The notes beneath the pieces were generated by a model. The model did no database searches. It was not told the origin of the DNA and worked only from the letters and a program-made list of their open reading frames with translations. A stretch of 64,000 nucleotides of DNA from Caballeronia fortuita. Its GTDB lineage: Bacteria; Pseudomonadota; Gammaproteobacteria; Burkholderiales; Burkholderiaceae. Where the stretch lies: the NCBI RefSeq assembly GCF_001544835.2, contig NZ_FCNX02000008.1:302042-366041 (forward strand), written 5' to 3'. A program made the translations under genes and the position numbers. Shown here piece by piece: positions 1 through 8,543 of the stretch. Position 1 is the first letter of the stretch. Each line of letters begins with the position of its first letter.

Positions 1-920
1 GCGTTGCATTGATCGCGATAGAGCGCGCGGATCTTCGGCACGTGCGTATCGAGAAAACCGTCCTTGACGACTTCGTACACGATGCGCTGCGTGAGACTCG
101 GCGTGTGCAGGTCGGTCGCCTGTTTCGCCTGCACCAGTTTGAAGTGCAATTCCTCGGGCGCGATGATGTAGCCGACGCGCAGGCCCGGCGCCAGCACCTT
201 CGAGAACGAGCCGAGATGGACGATGTGATCGGGCGCCATCGAGAGCAGCGTCGGCAGCGGCGCGCCCGCGTAATCGAGCGCGCCATAGGGGTCGTCCTCG
301 ATAACCGGAAACGCGGCGCTTTTCGCGAATGCGGCAAGCGCGCGGCGGCGTTCGAGCGGCAGGCGGCGGCCCGTCGGATTTTGAAAGTTCGGCTGTGCGT
401 ACAGGAGGCGCGCGTTCGCGGTCAGCGCGGCGTCGAGCGCGTCGGGAATCAAACCGGAGTCATCCGTCGGCACCTGCACGTAGTGCGGCTCGAACAGCGA
501 GAACGACTGCAGCGCGCCGAGATAAGTCGGTGTTTCGACGAGCACGCGGCTGCCCGGATCGACGAGCGTCTTGCCGAGCAGATCGAGCGCCTGCTGCGAG
601 CCCGTCGTGACCAGCACCTGCGTCGGACGGATCTGCACGCCGTTCACCGAGTAGCGCGCCGCAATCCACTCGCGCAGCGGCATGTAGCCTTCGGTCGCGC
701 TGTACTGGAGCGCGGCGGCGGGCTGATCGTGCAGGATGCGTTCCGATGCGTGGCGCATTTCCTCGACGGGGAACGTCGCGGGCGAGGGCAGGCCGCCTGC
801 GAAGGAAATGACTTCCGGCCGCTCCGTGACCTTCAGGATTTCGCGAATCGCCGAACTGGTGAGCTTGCGTGCGCGTTCGGAGAGTTGCCACGGCGTGGCG
901 CGGAGATCGGCTTGATTCAT
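1..920 (-). CDS. PLP-dependent aminotransferase, class I/II (3' end beyond window)
   Basis: Fold-type I aminotransferase of the 2-aminoadipate/aromatic transaminase type. The visible 306 residues begin MNQADLRATPW, then carry an SFAGGLPSP segment, the substrate-loop region LQYSATEGYMPLREW, the PLP-ring Asn in QPNFQNPTGRR and the Schiff-base lysine in LGSFSKVLAPGLRVGY. Unlike the regulator at 2930-4396 it has no N-terminal GntR domain, so it should be a true enzyme. The ATG at 918-920 is preceded on the minus strand by a GAGG ribosome-binding site. It is the third gene of a minus-strand run after the VOC and EamA genes and may share their control. The C-terminus lies outside the window. The substrate cannot be read from sequence. 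Confidence 0.9.
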   Translation of the reverse strand, partial: MNQADLRATPWQLSERARKLTSSAIREILKVTERPEVISFAGGLPSPATFPVEEMRHASERILHDQPAAALQYSATEGYMPLREWIAARYSVNGVQIRPTQVLVTTGSQQALDLLGKTLVDPGSRVLVETPTYLGALQSFSLFEPHYVQVPTDDSGLIPDALDAALTANARLLYAQPNFQNPTGRRLPLERRRALAAFAKSAAFPVIEDDPYGALDYAGAPLPTLLSMAPDHIVHLGSFSKVLAPGLRVGYIIAPEELHFKLVQAKQATDLHTPSLTQRIVYEVVKDGFLDTHVPKIRALYRDQCN

Positions 921-993
921 GAAATGCCTCGGTTGTCTCTGGGTGATTTTTATCGCGGAACGGGCCGCAAACCTCGATTATCGCGCGACGGCG

Positions 994-1935
994 TCATCTT
1001 GCGTGCGTCGTGGCGGGCGCGGCCACGACCGGCTGCGGCGCGGCGCGGACGGTGGCCTTGCGGCCGAGCACGACCGTCACGATGACGGCGGCCGCATACA
1101 GCCACGTCGACGCGCTCACGTGCTCCCCGAAGAAGAGCGCGGAGAACGCCATCGTGAAGAAGATCTGCAGCAGTTGCACTTGCCCGACGCGCGCGATGCC
1201 GCCCATCGCGAGCCCGGCGTACCACGCGAAGAAGCCGATGAACTGCGAGAACAGCGTCACGTAGCCGAACGCGAGCCAGGTCTTGAGCGCGAGCGGTTCG
1301 GGATGCGTCGCGTGGCTGCCGAACAGTTGCGCCCACGCGAGCCAGCCGACCGGCAGCGCGAGGAACGGCGCGGACAGCACGAGCGCCCAGCAGATCACCT
1401 GCCAGCCGCCCATCTGACGCGCGAGCCGCGCGCCTTCCGCATAGCCGAGCGCGCCGATGCCGACCGCGACGAGCATCAGGGAATCGCCCGCCTGCAGCCC
1501 GCCGCCGCCCGCCTGCAACGCGAACGCGACGACGATCGCGCTGCCCGCGACCGCGCTCGCCCAGAACGCCTTCGACGGCCGCTCGTGCGAAAGCCACGCG
1601 GCGTAAATGGCGACGCACAGCGGCTGCAAGCCGTTGACGACCGCGCCGTGCGAGGCGGGCACGGTTTTCATCGCCCAGGCGGAAAACACCGGAAACGCGA
1701 TGATGACGCCCAGCGCGACGACCGCGAGACTTTTGACCTGCGGCCACGTCGGCAGCTTCTCGCGACGCCACAAGAGCAGCGCGGCGGCGGGCACGGCGGC
1801 GACGAGCGCGCGCCCGAGGCCGTTCAGAACCGGATTGACCTCCGCGACGACGATGCGCGTCATCGGCAGCGTAAGGCTGAAAATGACGACGCCGATCAGG
1901 CCGAGCAGCATGCCTTCGGTTTCGCGGGTCTTCAT
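994..1935 (-). CDS. DMT-superfamily (EamA) transporter
   Basis: Predicted inner-membrane permease of 313 residues with about ten hydrophobic segments, arranged as two EamA repeats (roughly residues 8-140 and 150-295). The first begins LLGLIGVVIFSLTLPMTRIV; the second contains LFGEHVSASTWLYAAAVIV, typical of the family. Members export amino acids or other small metabolites. It sits between a VOC protein and an aminotransferase, all on the minus strand and 13 to 73 bp apart. Export of an amino acid or analogue handled by that enzyme is a reasonable inference, but the substrate is unknown. A GAGGAG ribosome-binding site lies a few bases before the ATG. Confidence 0.88.
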   Translation of the reverse strand: MKTRETEGMLLGLIGVVIFSLTLPMTRIVVAEVNPVLNGLGRALVAAVPAAALLLWRREKLPTWPQVKSLAVVALGVIIAFPVFSAWAMKTVPASHGAVVNGLQPLCVAIYAAWLSHERPSKAFWASAVAGSAIVVAFALQAGGGGLQAGDSLMLVAVGIGALGYAEGARLARQMGGWQVICWALVLSAPFLALPVGWLAWAQLFGSHATHPEPLALKTWLAFGYVTLFSQFIGFFAWYAGLAMGGIARVGQVQLLQIFFTMAFSALFFGEHVSASTWLYAAAVIVTVVLGRKATVRAAPQPVVAAPATTHAR

Positions 1936-1948
1936 CGTGCGGTGCTCC

Positions 1949-2749
1949 TCAGTCGGTGGCGGCGGGTGATTCGGGTGATGCGGATGTTTCAGTCTTCTTT
2001 GCGCGACGCGGCTTCGCGGCCTGCCGCGCCGCTTCGTCGCGCGCCTGCGCCTGTTCGGCCGCTTCGCCGAGCGTGAGCGTCGAGCCGTCGGGCAGCTCGA
2101 ACTGCGCGACGAGCACGGGCGCGCCCGCCGTCGGCTCGACGCGCATCAGATGCGCCGCGCCGAGCCATGCAAGCTGTTCGGAAACCGCCTGCGCATGCGG
2201 ATGAAAGCCCGTCAGCGAGCGCAGCGCGATGCCCGTTTCCGGCAGCGCGGCGCTCGGATGACGCGGCGTGTCCCACTGGATCAGCGACGGCAGCACGCCA
2301 TCGCCCGCGTCTTGCCACGCGGGAAACGCGCCGTCGTCGGGGACGGTGAGCCCCCACGTATTGCCGCCGCGCGACATCGCCGCGACCGGCGGGATGCGCG
2401 CCGGATACTGCTCACGCCAGCGCGCGAGCGACTTCGGCCGGTCCACGCGCGCGACCCAGTGCACGAGTTGCGGGCCGTGCTCGTCGAGCCGACGCTGCAT
2501 CGACGGATCGTCGAGTGCGAAAAGGCGCGGGCGCGGCGCTTCGGCCTGCGCCGCCGATGGATCGGCCGCGATCACTTCCAGATACGCGCCGCCCCACAGA
2601 TTCAGCAGCCGGTTGTGCGTGCGCATTGACGGATGCGCGCCGCCGGGCGCCGTTTCGACGCCGAATCTCGCGGCGACGAACTGCGCGCCTTCGTCGAGCG
2701 TGCGTGCGGCGATCACGAGGTGATCGAGTTTGAGTCGATGATCGGTCAT
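1949..2749 (-). CDS. VOC (glyoxalase-like) family protein
   Basis: A 266-residue protein starting MTDHRLKLDHLVIAARTLDE, a typical first beta-strand of glyoxalase-like (PF13468-type) proteins with a metal-ligand-like His in LDHLVIAA. The reading frame continues upstream, but the added 30 residues look non-coding and run into the divergent promoter, so the ATG at 2747-2749 is preferred. The last 35 residues are Lys/Ala/Glu-rich and probably disordered. It is the first gene of the minus-strand set VOC / EamA / aminotransferase and is divergent from a MocR-type regulator. Reaction unknown: the fold covers lyases, dioxygenases and resistance proteins. Confidence 0.82.
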   Translation of the reverse strand: MTDHRLKLDHLVIAARTLDEGAQFVAARFGVETAPGGAHPSMRTHNRLLNLWGGAYLEVIAADPSAAQAEAPRPRLFALDDPSMQRRLDEHGPQLVHWVARVDRPKSLARWREQYPARIPPVAAMSRGGNTWGLTVPDDGAFPAWQDAGDGVLPSLIQWDTPRHPSAALPETGIALRSLTGFHPHAQAVSEQLAWLGAAHLMRVEPTAGAPVLVAQFELPDGSTLTLGEAAEQAQARDEAARQAAKPRRAKKTETSASPESPAATD

Positions 2750-2822
2750 GACAGGCAGGGCGATGAACAAAGGCCGACAGCATAACGCTTTCAGGCTCGC
2801 GCACCGGCTGGCCCGAAGGCAA

Positions 2823-2880
2823 AATGTAGCCGCTATCACCGTAACAGTAACGGTACAATCGGCCCATTACTATTCGGTAC
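2823..2880. promoter_or_regulatory. Divergent promoter and candidate MocR operator
   Basis: The 180-bp space between the VOC gene and the MocR-type regulator holds a repeat cluster. ACCGT and ACGGT arms form an inverted repeat at 2838-2854, and CGGTAC recurs as a direct repeat at 2851-2856 and 2875-2880, 24 bp apart. TACAAT at 2854-2859 is a possible -10 for the regulator and TACATT (complement of 2823-2828) one for the VOC operon. MocR/PdxR proteins are known to bind mixed direct and inverted repeats in such divergent gaps. Assignment of this cluster as the operator is inference. Confidence 0.6.
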
Positions 2881-2929
2881 AGTTTTTCCGACGCCACGCT
2901 ACGCTACGCTTGCCGCACCGGAGGTCCGC

Positions 2930-4396
2930 ATGTCCGTTCCGCTCGATCAGATTCCCGCCCCGCACGACGCCGCGCAACTCACGCTCGTCGATCAACTGGT
3001 GCAATGGGGCCGGCGCCGTATCGACGAGCGCGTATTCCGTCCGGGCATGCGCATGCCGTCGATCCGCAAGCTCGCGCTGGACAAGGGCGTGTCGCGCTTT
3101 ACCGTGGTCGAGGCATACGAGCGGCTCGTCGCGCACGGTTATCTCGATTCGCGGCGCGGCTCTGGTTTTTACGTGCGCGAGCGCGTCGCGCCGGCGCTCG
3201 TCGCGAAAGGCGAAACGCCAGCCGTTGCGGCGGAGCGCGAGCCGGTGCAAAACGCCATCGACGTGGTCTGGCTGCTGCGCAACATGCTGCATACGTCCAG
3301 TCCGGAGAAAGGGCCGGGGCTCGGTTACCTGCCGGCGCGCTGGCTCGACGGCGAGCTGATCACCAACGCGCTGCGCTCGCTGTCGCGGCAAAGCGGCGCG
3401 CAAATGCTCGGCTTCGGCACGCCGCAAGGGTTTTTGCCGCTGCGCCAGCAATTGCAGACGCGGCTGGAAGAACTGGAGATCGGCGCGTCGGCGGCGCGTC
3501 AGATCGTGCTCGTGTCGGGCATCACGCAGGCGATCGACCTGATCGCGCGCCTCTACGTCAAGCCGGGCGATGCGGTGATCGTCGGCGATCCGGCGTGGTT
3601 CCAGATGTTCGGCCGCTTTGCGTCGCAGGGCGCGCGGCTCGTCGGCATGCCGTACACGCCCGACGGCCCCGACCTCGACGCGCTCGAGGCGCTCGTCGCA
3701 ACCTGGCGTCCGAAGATGCTGATCGTCAATTCGGTGCTGCAGAATCCGACCGGCACGTCGCTGACGGCCGCGCAGGCGTACCGGATCCTGCAACTCGCGC
3801 AGGAGTACGACTTCATCGTCGTCGAGGACGATGTCTACGGCGATCTCTGTCCCGCAGGCTTTCCCGCGACGCGCCTCGCATCGCTCGATCAGTTGAAGCG
3901 CGTGATCTTCCTCGGCAGCTTCTCGAAGACGCTCGCGGCGAATCTGCGCGTCGGCTATATCGCGGCGGCGCCGGAAGTCGCGAAGGCGCTCGCCGACCAG
4001 AAGATGCTCGTCGGCATGACGAGTCCCGAGCTCAACGAGCGCGTCGTCTACAAGGTGTTGACGGAAGGGCACTACCGGCGTCACGTCGAACGGTTGCGCA
4101 CGCGGCTCGACGGCGTGCGCGAGAAGACCGCGCGCATGCTGGAAAAAACGGGCCTGCGGCTCTTTGCGGCACCGGCGTCGGCAGGCATGTTCCTGTGGGC
4201 CGACGCGGGCGTCGATTCCGATGGCCTCGCGGCAGCCGGACACGAAGCCGGTTTTCTGCTGACGCCCGGCAGTCTCTTTTCGCCGCATCAGTCGCCGACA
4301 ACGTGGATGCGCTTCAACATTGCCAATTGCGGCGATCCGGCGTTGTCCGCGTTCCTTTCGAGCTATCTGGACAAGGCCGCGCGGCGCAGCGCCTAG
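2930..4396 (+). CDS. MocR-family transcriptional regulator (GntR HTH fused to aminotransferase)
   Basis: A 488-residue protein with an N-terminal GntR-type winged helix (about residues 20-90; FRPGMRMPSIRKLALDKGVS, then a YLDSRRGSGFYV wing) joined to a full class I aminotransferase fold (about 120-480). The PLP lysine lies in FLGSFSKTLAANLRVGY and the ring-stacking Asn in VLQNPTGTSL. MocR proteins use bound PLP or an amino-acid aldimine as the signal and normally control the divergent neighbour. Here that is the VOC/EamA/aminotransferase set, suggesting control of metabolism or export of one amino compound. The stop overlaps the convergent zincin-like gene by 4 bp. The effector is unknown. Confidence 0.9.
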   Translation: MSVPLDQIPAPHDAAQLTLVDQLVQWGRRRIDERVFRPGMRMPSIRKLALDKGVSRFTVVEAYERLVAHGYLDSRRGSGFYVRERVAPALVAKGETPAVAAEREPVQNAIDVVWLLRNMLHTSSPEKGPGLGYLPARWLDGELITNALRSLSRQSGAQMLGFGTPQGFLPLRQQLQTRLEELEIGASAARQIVLVSGITQAIDLIARLYVKPGDAVIVGDPAWFQMFGRFASQGARLVGMPYTPDGPDLDALEALVATWRPKMLIVNSVLQNPTGTSLTAAQAYRILQLAQEYDFIVVEDDVYGDLCPAGFPATRLASLDQLKRVIFLGSFSKTLAANLRVGYIAAAPEVAKALADQKMLVGMTSPELNERVVYKVLTEGHYRRHVERLRTRLDGVREKTARMLEKTGLRLFAAPASAGMFLWADAGVDSDGLAAAGHEAGFLLTPGSLFSPHQSPTTWMRFNIANCGDPALSAFLSSYLDKAARRSA

Positions 4397-4929
4397 CGGC
4401 GGCGGCCCGGGAGATTACGGCGTTCTGCCGGCGCGCGCAGAAAATCCGCGAGCACGGTTTCATACAACGCGAGCGCGCCGGGCCTGTGCCGATAGCGATG
4501 TTCGTAGAGGCGGCCTTGCCCATCGCAGAACTTCAGCGCGAAATAGTCCGCGAGCAGGTTGCCTTGCGCTTCCATGTTGTAATCGCAGAGGCGCTTGTCG
4601 TCGGCGAGGATGTACGCATACGTCAAGCCGATGCGAAACGCGCCGCGCAGCCGCACCGGATAGCCGAGTTGAAACTGCCAGACGTGCGTCATCTCGTGAA
4701 TGAACCACATGCGATCGGCGATGTCGCAGGCGGAGAAGTCGTCCTGAAAACAGCCGTGCGGAAAATAGAGGTGGCCGTTGGGGGCCATCGCCGTGCGGCG
4801 CGGCTGCAGGCCGAACGGGAGATAGGCGCGCGCATGGACGCGCACACGCGCGTAATCGATGGCGTCTTCGAAGACGCAACGGGCGATGGCTCTCTCGCCG
4901 CGGGTGAGCGGGCGGGCGGTCCGGTTCAT
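4393..4929 (-). CDS. Small HExxH zincin-like protein
   Basis: A 178-residue protein with an HEMTHVWQ motif (residues about 79-86), the HExxH signature of zinc metallopeptidases. N-terminal to it is a hydrophobic LYFPHG segment and downstream an acidic EAQGNLLADYFALKF helix that could supply the third zinc ligand. No signal peptide is visible, so it appears cytoplasmic. Similar Burkholderia proteins are often named vgr-related although no VgrG domain is present here, so that label should not be taken as a type VI secretion link. It is convergent with the MocR gene. Peptidase activity is inferred from the motif alone. Confidence 0.7.
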   Translation of the reverse strand: MNRTARPLTRGERAIARCVFEDAIDYARVRVHARAYLPFGLQPRRTAMAPNGHLYFPHGCFQDDFSACDIADRMWFIHEMTHVWQFQLGYPVRLRGAFRIGLTYAYILADDKRLCDYNMEAQGNLLADYFALKFCDGQGRLYEHRYRHRPGALALYETVLADFLRAPAERRNLPGRRR

Positions 4930-4958
4930 GCACGCATCATAACGGGGCGAATCGCCCT

Positions 4959-4986
4959 CTTGAAATCCGCCGATGTGCCCTTATAT
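4959..4986 (+). promoter_or_regulatory. Sigma32-type heat-shock promoter of htpG
   Basis: CTTGAAA at 4959-4965 and CCCTTATAT at 4978-4986 are separated by 12 bp. This closely matches the sigma32 consensus (CTTGAAA, then a CCCCATnT-type -10). It lies about 80 bp upstream of the htpG ATG, a classical heat-shock gene. No good sigma70 pair is seen in the same gap. Confidence 0.72.
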
Positions 4987-4997
4987 CGGACAAATTC

Positions 4998-5030
4998 GGC
5001 CAGCAGGCCAAAGGGCCAACCACAGGCCAA
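4998..5030 (+). repeat. Four GGCCA repeats in the htpG leader
   Basis: GGCCA occurs at 4998, 5006, 5014 and 5025, the last two extended to GGCCAA, giving an 8/8/11-nt spacing. All four lie downstream of the heat-shock promoter and upstream of the ribosome-binding site, inside the expected 5' UTR. Function unknown. Confidence 0.6.
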
Positions 5031-5065
5031 CGCATCCGCATCAACGAAATCAAAGAGGAACCGAC

Positions 5066-6970
5066 ATGGCGCAAGAAACCATGAGCTTTCAGGCAGAAGT
5101 AAAGCAGCTTCTGCATCTGATGATCCATTCGCTCTACAGCAACAAGGAAATCTTTCTTCGCGAACTGATCTCCAACGCATCCGACGCCGCGGACAAGCTG
5201 CGCTTCGAAGCCATCGAGAACAGCGCGCTCTACGAGAGCGATCCGGATCTGCGTATCCGCGTGTCGTTCGACAAGGCCGCGCGCACCGTCACCATCGACG
5301 ACAACGGCATCGGCATGAGCCGCGACGAAGCCATCTCGCATCTCGGCACGATCGCGCGCTCGGGCACCAAGGAATTCTTCTCGAAGCTCTCCGGCGACCA
5401 GCAGAAGGACGCGGCGCTGATCGGCCAGTTCGGCGTCGGCTTTTACTCGGGCTTTATCGTCGCGGACAAGATCACGGTCGAAACGCGCCGCGCCGGATTG
5501 CCGGCGAATCAGGGCGTGCGCTGGACGAGCGCGGGCGAGGGCGATTTCGAGGTCGAGGACATCGAGCGCGCGCAACGCGGCACGACCATCACGCTGCATC
5601 TGCGCGCGGACGAGGACGAATTCCTGTCGACGCATCGGCTGAAGTCGATCATCCAGAAGTATTCGGATCACGTCGCGCTGCCCATCCTGATGAAGAAGGA
5701 AGAATGGGACGCGGAAAAGAGCGAGATGGTCACGAAGGACGAGGACGAGACCGTCAACCAGGCGAGCGCGCTCTGGACGCGTCCGAAGAACGACATCACG
5801 GACGAGCAGTACAAGCAGTTCTATCAGCACATCTCGCACGATCACGACGATCCGCTCGCGTGGACGCATAACCGCGTCGAAGGCCGCAGCGAGTACACGC
5901 AACTGCTGTACGTGCCGAAGCACGCGCCATTCGATCTGTGGAACCGCGAGCATCGCGGCGGCTTGAAGCTGTACGTGAAGCGCGTGTTCATCATGGACGA
6001 CGCCGAGCAGTTGCTGCCCGCGTATCTGCGCTTCGTGAAGGGCGTCGTCGATTCCGCGGATCTGCCGCTCAACGTATCGCGTGAAATCCTGCAGGAAAGC
6101 CGCGACGTGAAGGCGATCCGCGAAGGCGTGACCAAGCGCGTGCTGTCGATGCTGGAAGAGATCGCGACGTCGTCGGCGGAAGCCACCGAAGACGCCGGCA
6201 AGCAGAAGTATCAGACGTTCTGGAAAGAGTTCGGACAAGTGCTGAAGGAAGGCATCGGCGAGGACTTCAGCAATCGCGAGCGCATCGCGAAGCTGGTGCG
6301 TTTCGCGTCGACGCAAAACGACACCGACGAGCAGAACGTGTCGCTCGCGGATTACGTCGCGCGCATGAAGCCCGAGCAGACGAAGATCTACTACGTCACC
6401 GCCGATAGCTGGCAGGCCGCGAAGAACAGCCCGCATCTCGAAGTGTTCCGCAAGAAGGGCGTCGAAGTACTGCTGCTGACGGATCGCGTCGACGAATGGA
6501 TGCTGTCGTTCCTCAACGAGTTCGATGGCAAGCCGCTGCAAAGCGTCGCGCGCGGCGACCTCGATCTCGGCGCGCTCGACGACGAGGAAAAGCAGCAACA
6601 GGAGAAGGTCGGCGAGGAAATGAAGCCGCTCGTCGAAAAGATGAAGGAAGCGCTCGAAGGCAAGGCGAAGGACGTGCGCCTCACGTTCCGCCTCACCGAT
6701 TCGCCGAGCTGCCTCGTCGCCGATGAAGGTGACATGAGCGGCTATCTGCAGCGCATGCTGAAGGCGGCGGGGCAGAACGCGCCGCAAGCGGAGCCGATTC
6801 TCGAAGTGAATCCGGAGCATCCGCTCGTGAAGGCGCTGAATGCGGATAACGCCAATTTCGTCGATTGGTGCCACCTGCTGTTCGATCAGGCATTGCTCGC
6901 CGAAGGCGGTGCGCTGGAAGATCCGGCGAGCTTCGTGAAGAGGACGAATGCGCTGTTGCTCGCGCGATAG
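5066..6970 (+). CDS. htpG: Molecular chaperone HtpG (Hsp90 family)
   Basis: Bacterial Hsp90, a cytosolic ATP-dependent homodimeric chaperone of 634 residues (E. coli 624). The N-terminal GHKL ATPase carries [20 protein letters not shown] and GQFGVGFYS. The middle domain contains the catalytic-loop region [13 protein letters not shown], and the C-terminal dimerisation domain ends in NALLLAR. The start is the ATG at 5066, with an AGAGGAA ribosome-binding site eight bases upstream; an in-frame start 31 codons earlier falls in the promoter and is rejected. Heat-shock control is supported by the sigma32-like promoter. A strong terminator follows directly. Confidence 0.98.
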   Translation: MAQETMSFQAEVKQLLHLMIHSLYSNKEIFLRELISNASDAADKLRFEAIENSALYESDPDLRIRVSFDKAARTVTIDDNGIGMSRDEAISHLGTIARSGTKEFFSKLSGDQQKDAALIGQFGVGFYSGFIVADKITVETRRAGLPANQGVRWTSAGEGDFEVEDIERAQRGTTITLHLRADEDEFLSTHRLKSIIQKYSDHVALPILMKKEEWDAEKSEMVTKDEDETVNQASALWTRPKNDITDEQYKQFYQHISHDHDDPLAWTHNRVEGRSEYTQLLYVPKHAPFDLWNREHRGGLKLYVKRVFIMDDAEQLLPAYLRFVKGVVDSADLPLNVSREILQESRDVKAIREGVTKRVLSMLEEIATSSAEATEDAGKQKYQTFWKEFGQVLKEGIGEDFSNRERIAKLVRFASTQNDTDEQNVSLADYVARMKPEQTKIYYVTADSWQAAKNSPHLEVFRKKGVEVLLLTDRVDEWMLSFLNEFDGKPLQSVARGDLDLGALDDEEKQQQEKVGEEMKPLVEKMKEALEGKAKDVRLTFRLTDSPSCLVADEGDMSGYLQRMLKAAGQNAPQAEPILEVNPEHPLVKALNADNANFVDWCHLLFDQALLAEGGALEDPASFVKRTNALLLAR

Positions 6971-6994
6971 TTTTTTTGCAGTGTTTTGGATGGA

Positions 6995-7027
6995 CGCGCC
7001 GCCGGGATACTGGCGGCGCGTTTTTTT
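6995..7027 (+). terminator. Rho-independent terminator after htpG
   Basis: A perfect 9-bp GC stem (6995-7003 with 7012-7020), an 8-nt loop and a run of seven T at 7021-7027. It also covers the 3' end of the convergent small gene. Confidence 0.9.
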
Positions 7028-7283
7028 ATTTGCTCTTGCGTTCCTTATTCGACTGAGCGACGAGCGATGCCGCCATCTTTCGCGTTTCTTCCGAATACTT
7101 CGGGCTTCTCAATGCTTCCGATGCCTTATGTTCCATTGCCGCGCCGGTCTGTTTGCTCGTGTGGCGCTGCGCGAGAACCGATCCCGCGAAGCTCTTCGCG
7201 ATCTTCGATGCGTGCGGATCATGCAATGTCTTTTCGGCGATCTCGGTGACTGCTTTCGACGACTGTTTCTTGTTGATTGTCAT
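7026..7283 (-). CDS. Hypothetical small basic protein (85 aa)
   Basis: An 85-residue, Lys/Ala/Ser-rich protein with no signal peptide or membrane segment, predicted mostly helical (TRKMAASLVAQSNKERKSK at the C-terminus). It begins MTINKKQSSKAV. Codon use is like its neighbours, and the stop falls against the htpG terminator, which would suit a convergent real gene. No domain recognised. It could be a small nucleoid or stress-associated protein, but nothing in the sequence proves that. Confidence 0.55.
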   Translation of the reverse strand: MTINKKQSSKAVTEIAEKTLHDPHASKIAKSFAGSVLAQRHTSKQTGAAMEHKASEALRSPKYSEETRKMAASLVAQSNKERKSK

Positions 7284-7407
7284 AGTCTTGTTTCGTTGAT
7301 TGTGCGTCTGGACGCCGCGCCTCGGTGATGCAGTGTTCGCGGCAAATCTCCTTATATCCGTCGATGGCGAGCGATTCCAGCCGAAACGTCCGAATGTCGG
7401 GTGCCTC

Positions 7408-7413
7408 TATAAT
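7408..7413 (+). promoter_or_regulatory. TATAAT -10 element placed 6 nt before the ubiC ATG
   Basis: A perfect TATAAT ends six bases before the ubiC start codon, so transcription would begin at or next to the A of the ATG. No ribosome-binding site lies in between. A convincing -35 is not obvious. Confidence 0.5.
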
Positions 7414-7419
7414 CGGCCG

Positions 7420-8064
7420 ATGCCCACGCCCAACGATCCCATCGACGCACACTGGCGCGTCGTCCCGCTTCCTTCTCTTTCCGACGCACAAAAAGACTGG
7501 CTCACACGCGGCGGCTCCCTGACCGCGCATCTGCGCACGCTCGGCGCGGTGACGGTCGATGTGACGCGCGAAGCCGTCGATATCCCGTGGCGCGACGAAT
7601 CGAACGCGCTCGATGTCACGCCGCGCACGCCGGTCTGGACGCGCGAAGTCACGCTCAAGGTCGATGACGTGCCGTTCGTCGTCGCGCATAGCATCGTGCC
7701 GCTTTCCGACAGCGCGGGCATCTGGCAATCGATGCGCCGTCTGCGCACGCGTCCGCTCGCGGAACTGCTTTATAGCGACAGCAGCGTGTCGCGCTCGGTG
7801 CTCGTCAGCCGAAGGATTGGCGCGCGGCATCCGCTGTATCGGCTGGCACGCATGCAAACGGATGAACGACCGCACGCGCTTGTCGCACGCCGTTCGGTGT
7901 TCGAGCGGCACGGTGCGCCGCTGATGGTTACCGAATGCATGCTCGATGCGCTGTGGTCGCGGCTCGCCGTATCGGATGGCAAGCGGCATCATCGGGAACA
8001 TGTGCGTTCGTACGATCACCTGCGCTCGCATGCGAAGCGCGTCGTGCGTGGCGAGGCGAAATGA
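7420..8064 (+). CDS. ubiC: Chorismate--pyruvate lyase UbiC
   Basis: Converts chorismate to 4-hydroxybenzoate and pyruvate, the first committed step of ubiquinone synthesis, in the cytosol. The 214-residue protein carries family features: ending [12 protein letters not shown] near the start, a central [10 protein letters not shown] strand, [19 protein letters not shown] and a C-terminal VTECML containing the conserved Glu. The ATG at 7420 is chosen because the upstream frame has no family homology and contains the -10 element. Its stop overlaps the next ATG (ATGA). No ubiA lies alongside in this window. Confidence 0.88.
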   Translation: MPTPNDPIDAHWRVVPLPSLSDAQKDWLTRGGSLTAHLRTLGAVTVDVTREAVDIPWRDESNALDVTPRTPVWTREVTLKVDDVPFVVAHSIVPLSDSAGIWQSMRRLRTRPLAELLYSDSSVSRSVLVSRRIGARHPLYRLARMQTDERPHALVARRSVFERHGAPLMVTECMLDALWSRLAVSDGKRHHREHVRSYDHLRSHAKRVVRGEAK

Positions 8065-8543
8065 AACTCGCGGGATTCGAACCCGTCGGCGATGCCGCGA
8101 CGCATACGCTCATCCTCGGCAGTTTTCCCGGCGTCGCGTCGCTGGCGGCGACGCAGTATTATGCGCATCCACGTAATCAGTTCTGGCGGCTCGTGGGCGC
8201 GGCGATCGGCGAATCGCTGCACGAACTGCGCTACGACGAGCGCCTCACGCGCTTGATGAAGCATGGCATCGGTTTATGGGACGTGCTCGCCGCGTGCGAG
8301 CGCGAGGGCAGTCTCGACGCGGCGATCCGCAACGCTTCGCCCAACGACTTCGCCGTGTTCCACACACGCTTCCCCGCGCTGCGCAAGGTCTGCTTCAACG
8401 GCAAGACTTCCGGCAAGTTCGCGCCCGTCCTCGCTGCGGCGGGTTACGCGACGCTCGTGCTGCCGTCGTCGAGCGCGGCCAATGCTATCCTCTCGTTCGA
8501 TCAGAAACTGCGCATCTGGCGCGACATCCTCACCACACAATGA
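8061..8543 (+). CDS. DNA-deoxyinosine glycosylase (uracil-DNA glycosylase superfamily, family 6-like)
   Basis: A 160-residue single-domain protein. Near the N-terminus is [20 protein letters not shown] followed by PRNQFWRL, the combination typical of hypoxanthine-DNA glycosylases (HDG, UDG family 6). [10 protein letters not shown] helix and a C-terminal VLPSSSAAN segment match the distal active-site loop of the superfamily. The family removes deaminated purines, so a base-excision-repair role is inferred. The gene overlaps ubiC and the following methyltransferase by 4 bp at each end, implying translational coupling. Substrate specificity is not certain. Confidence 0.78.
   Translation: MKLAGFEPVGDAATHTLILGSFPGVASLAATQYYAHPRNQFWRLVGAAIGESLHELRYDERLTRLMKHGIGLWDVLAACEREGSLDAAIRNASPNDFAVFHTRFPALRKVCFNGKTSGKFAPVLAAAGYATLVLPSSSAANAILSFDQKLRIWRDILTTQ

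Noticed and set aside
4393..4929. Evidence for a type VI secretion VgrG protein
   Set aside because: Only the common database label suggests it; the sequence lacks any VgrG or Rhs fold feature and no T6SS genes are near.
3004..5871. Very long 955-codon open frame overlapping MocR and htpG
   Set aside because: Arg/Ala-rich shadow frame of GC-rich genes; both overlapped genes have clear family motifs in another frame.
8066..8092. T-arm-like sequence GGGATTCGAACCC suggesting a minus-strand tRNA
   Set aside because: No acceptor stem, anticodon arm or CCA end fits around it; it lies in the first codons of the glycosylase gene, which is well supported.
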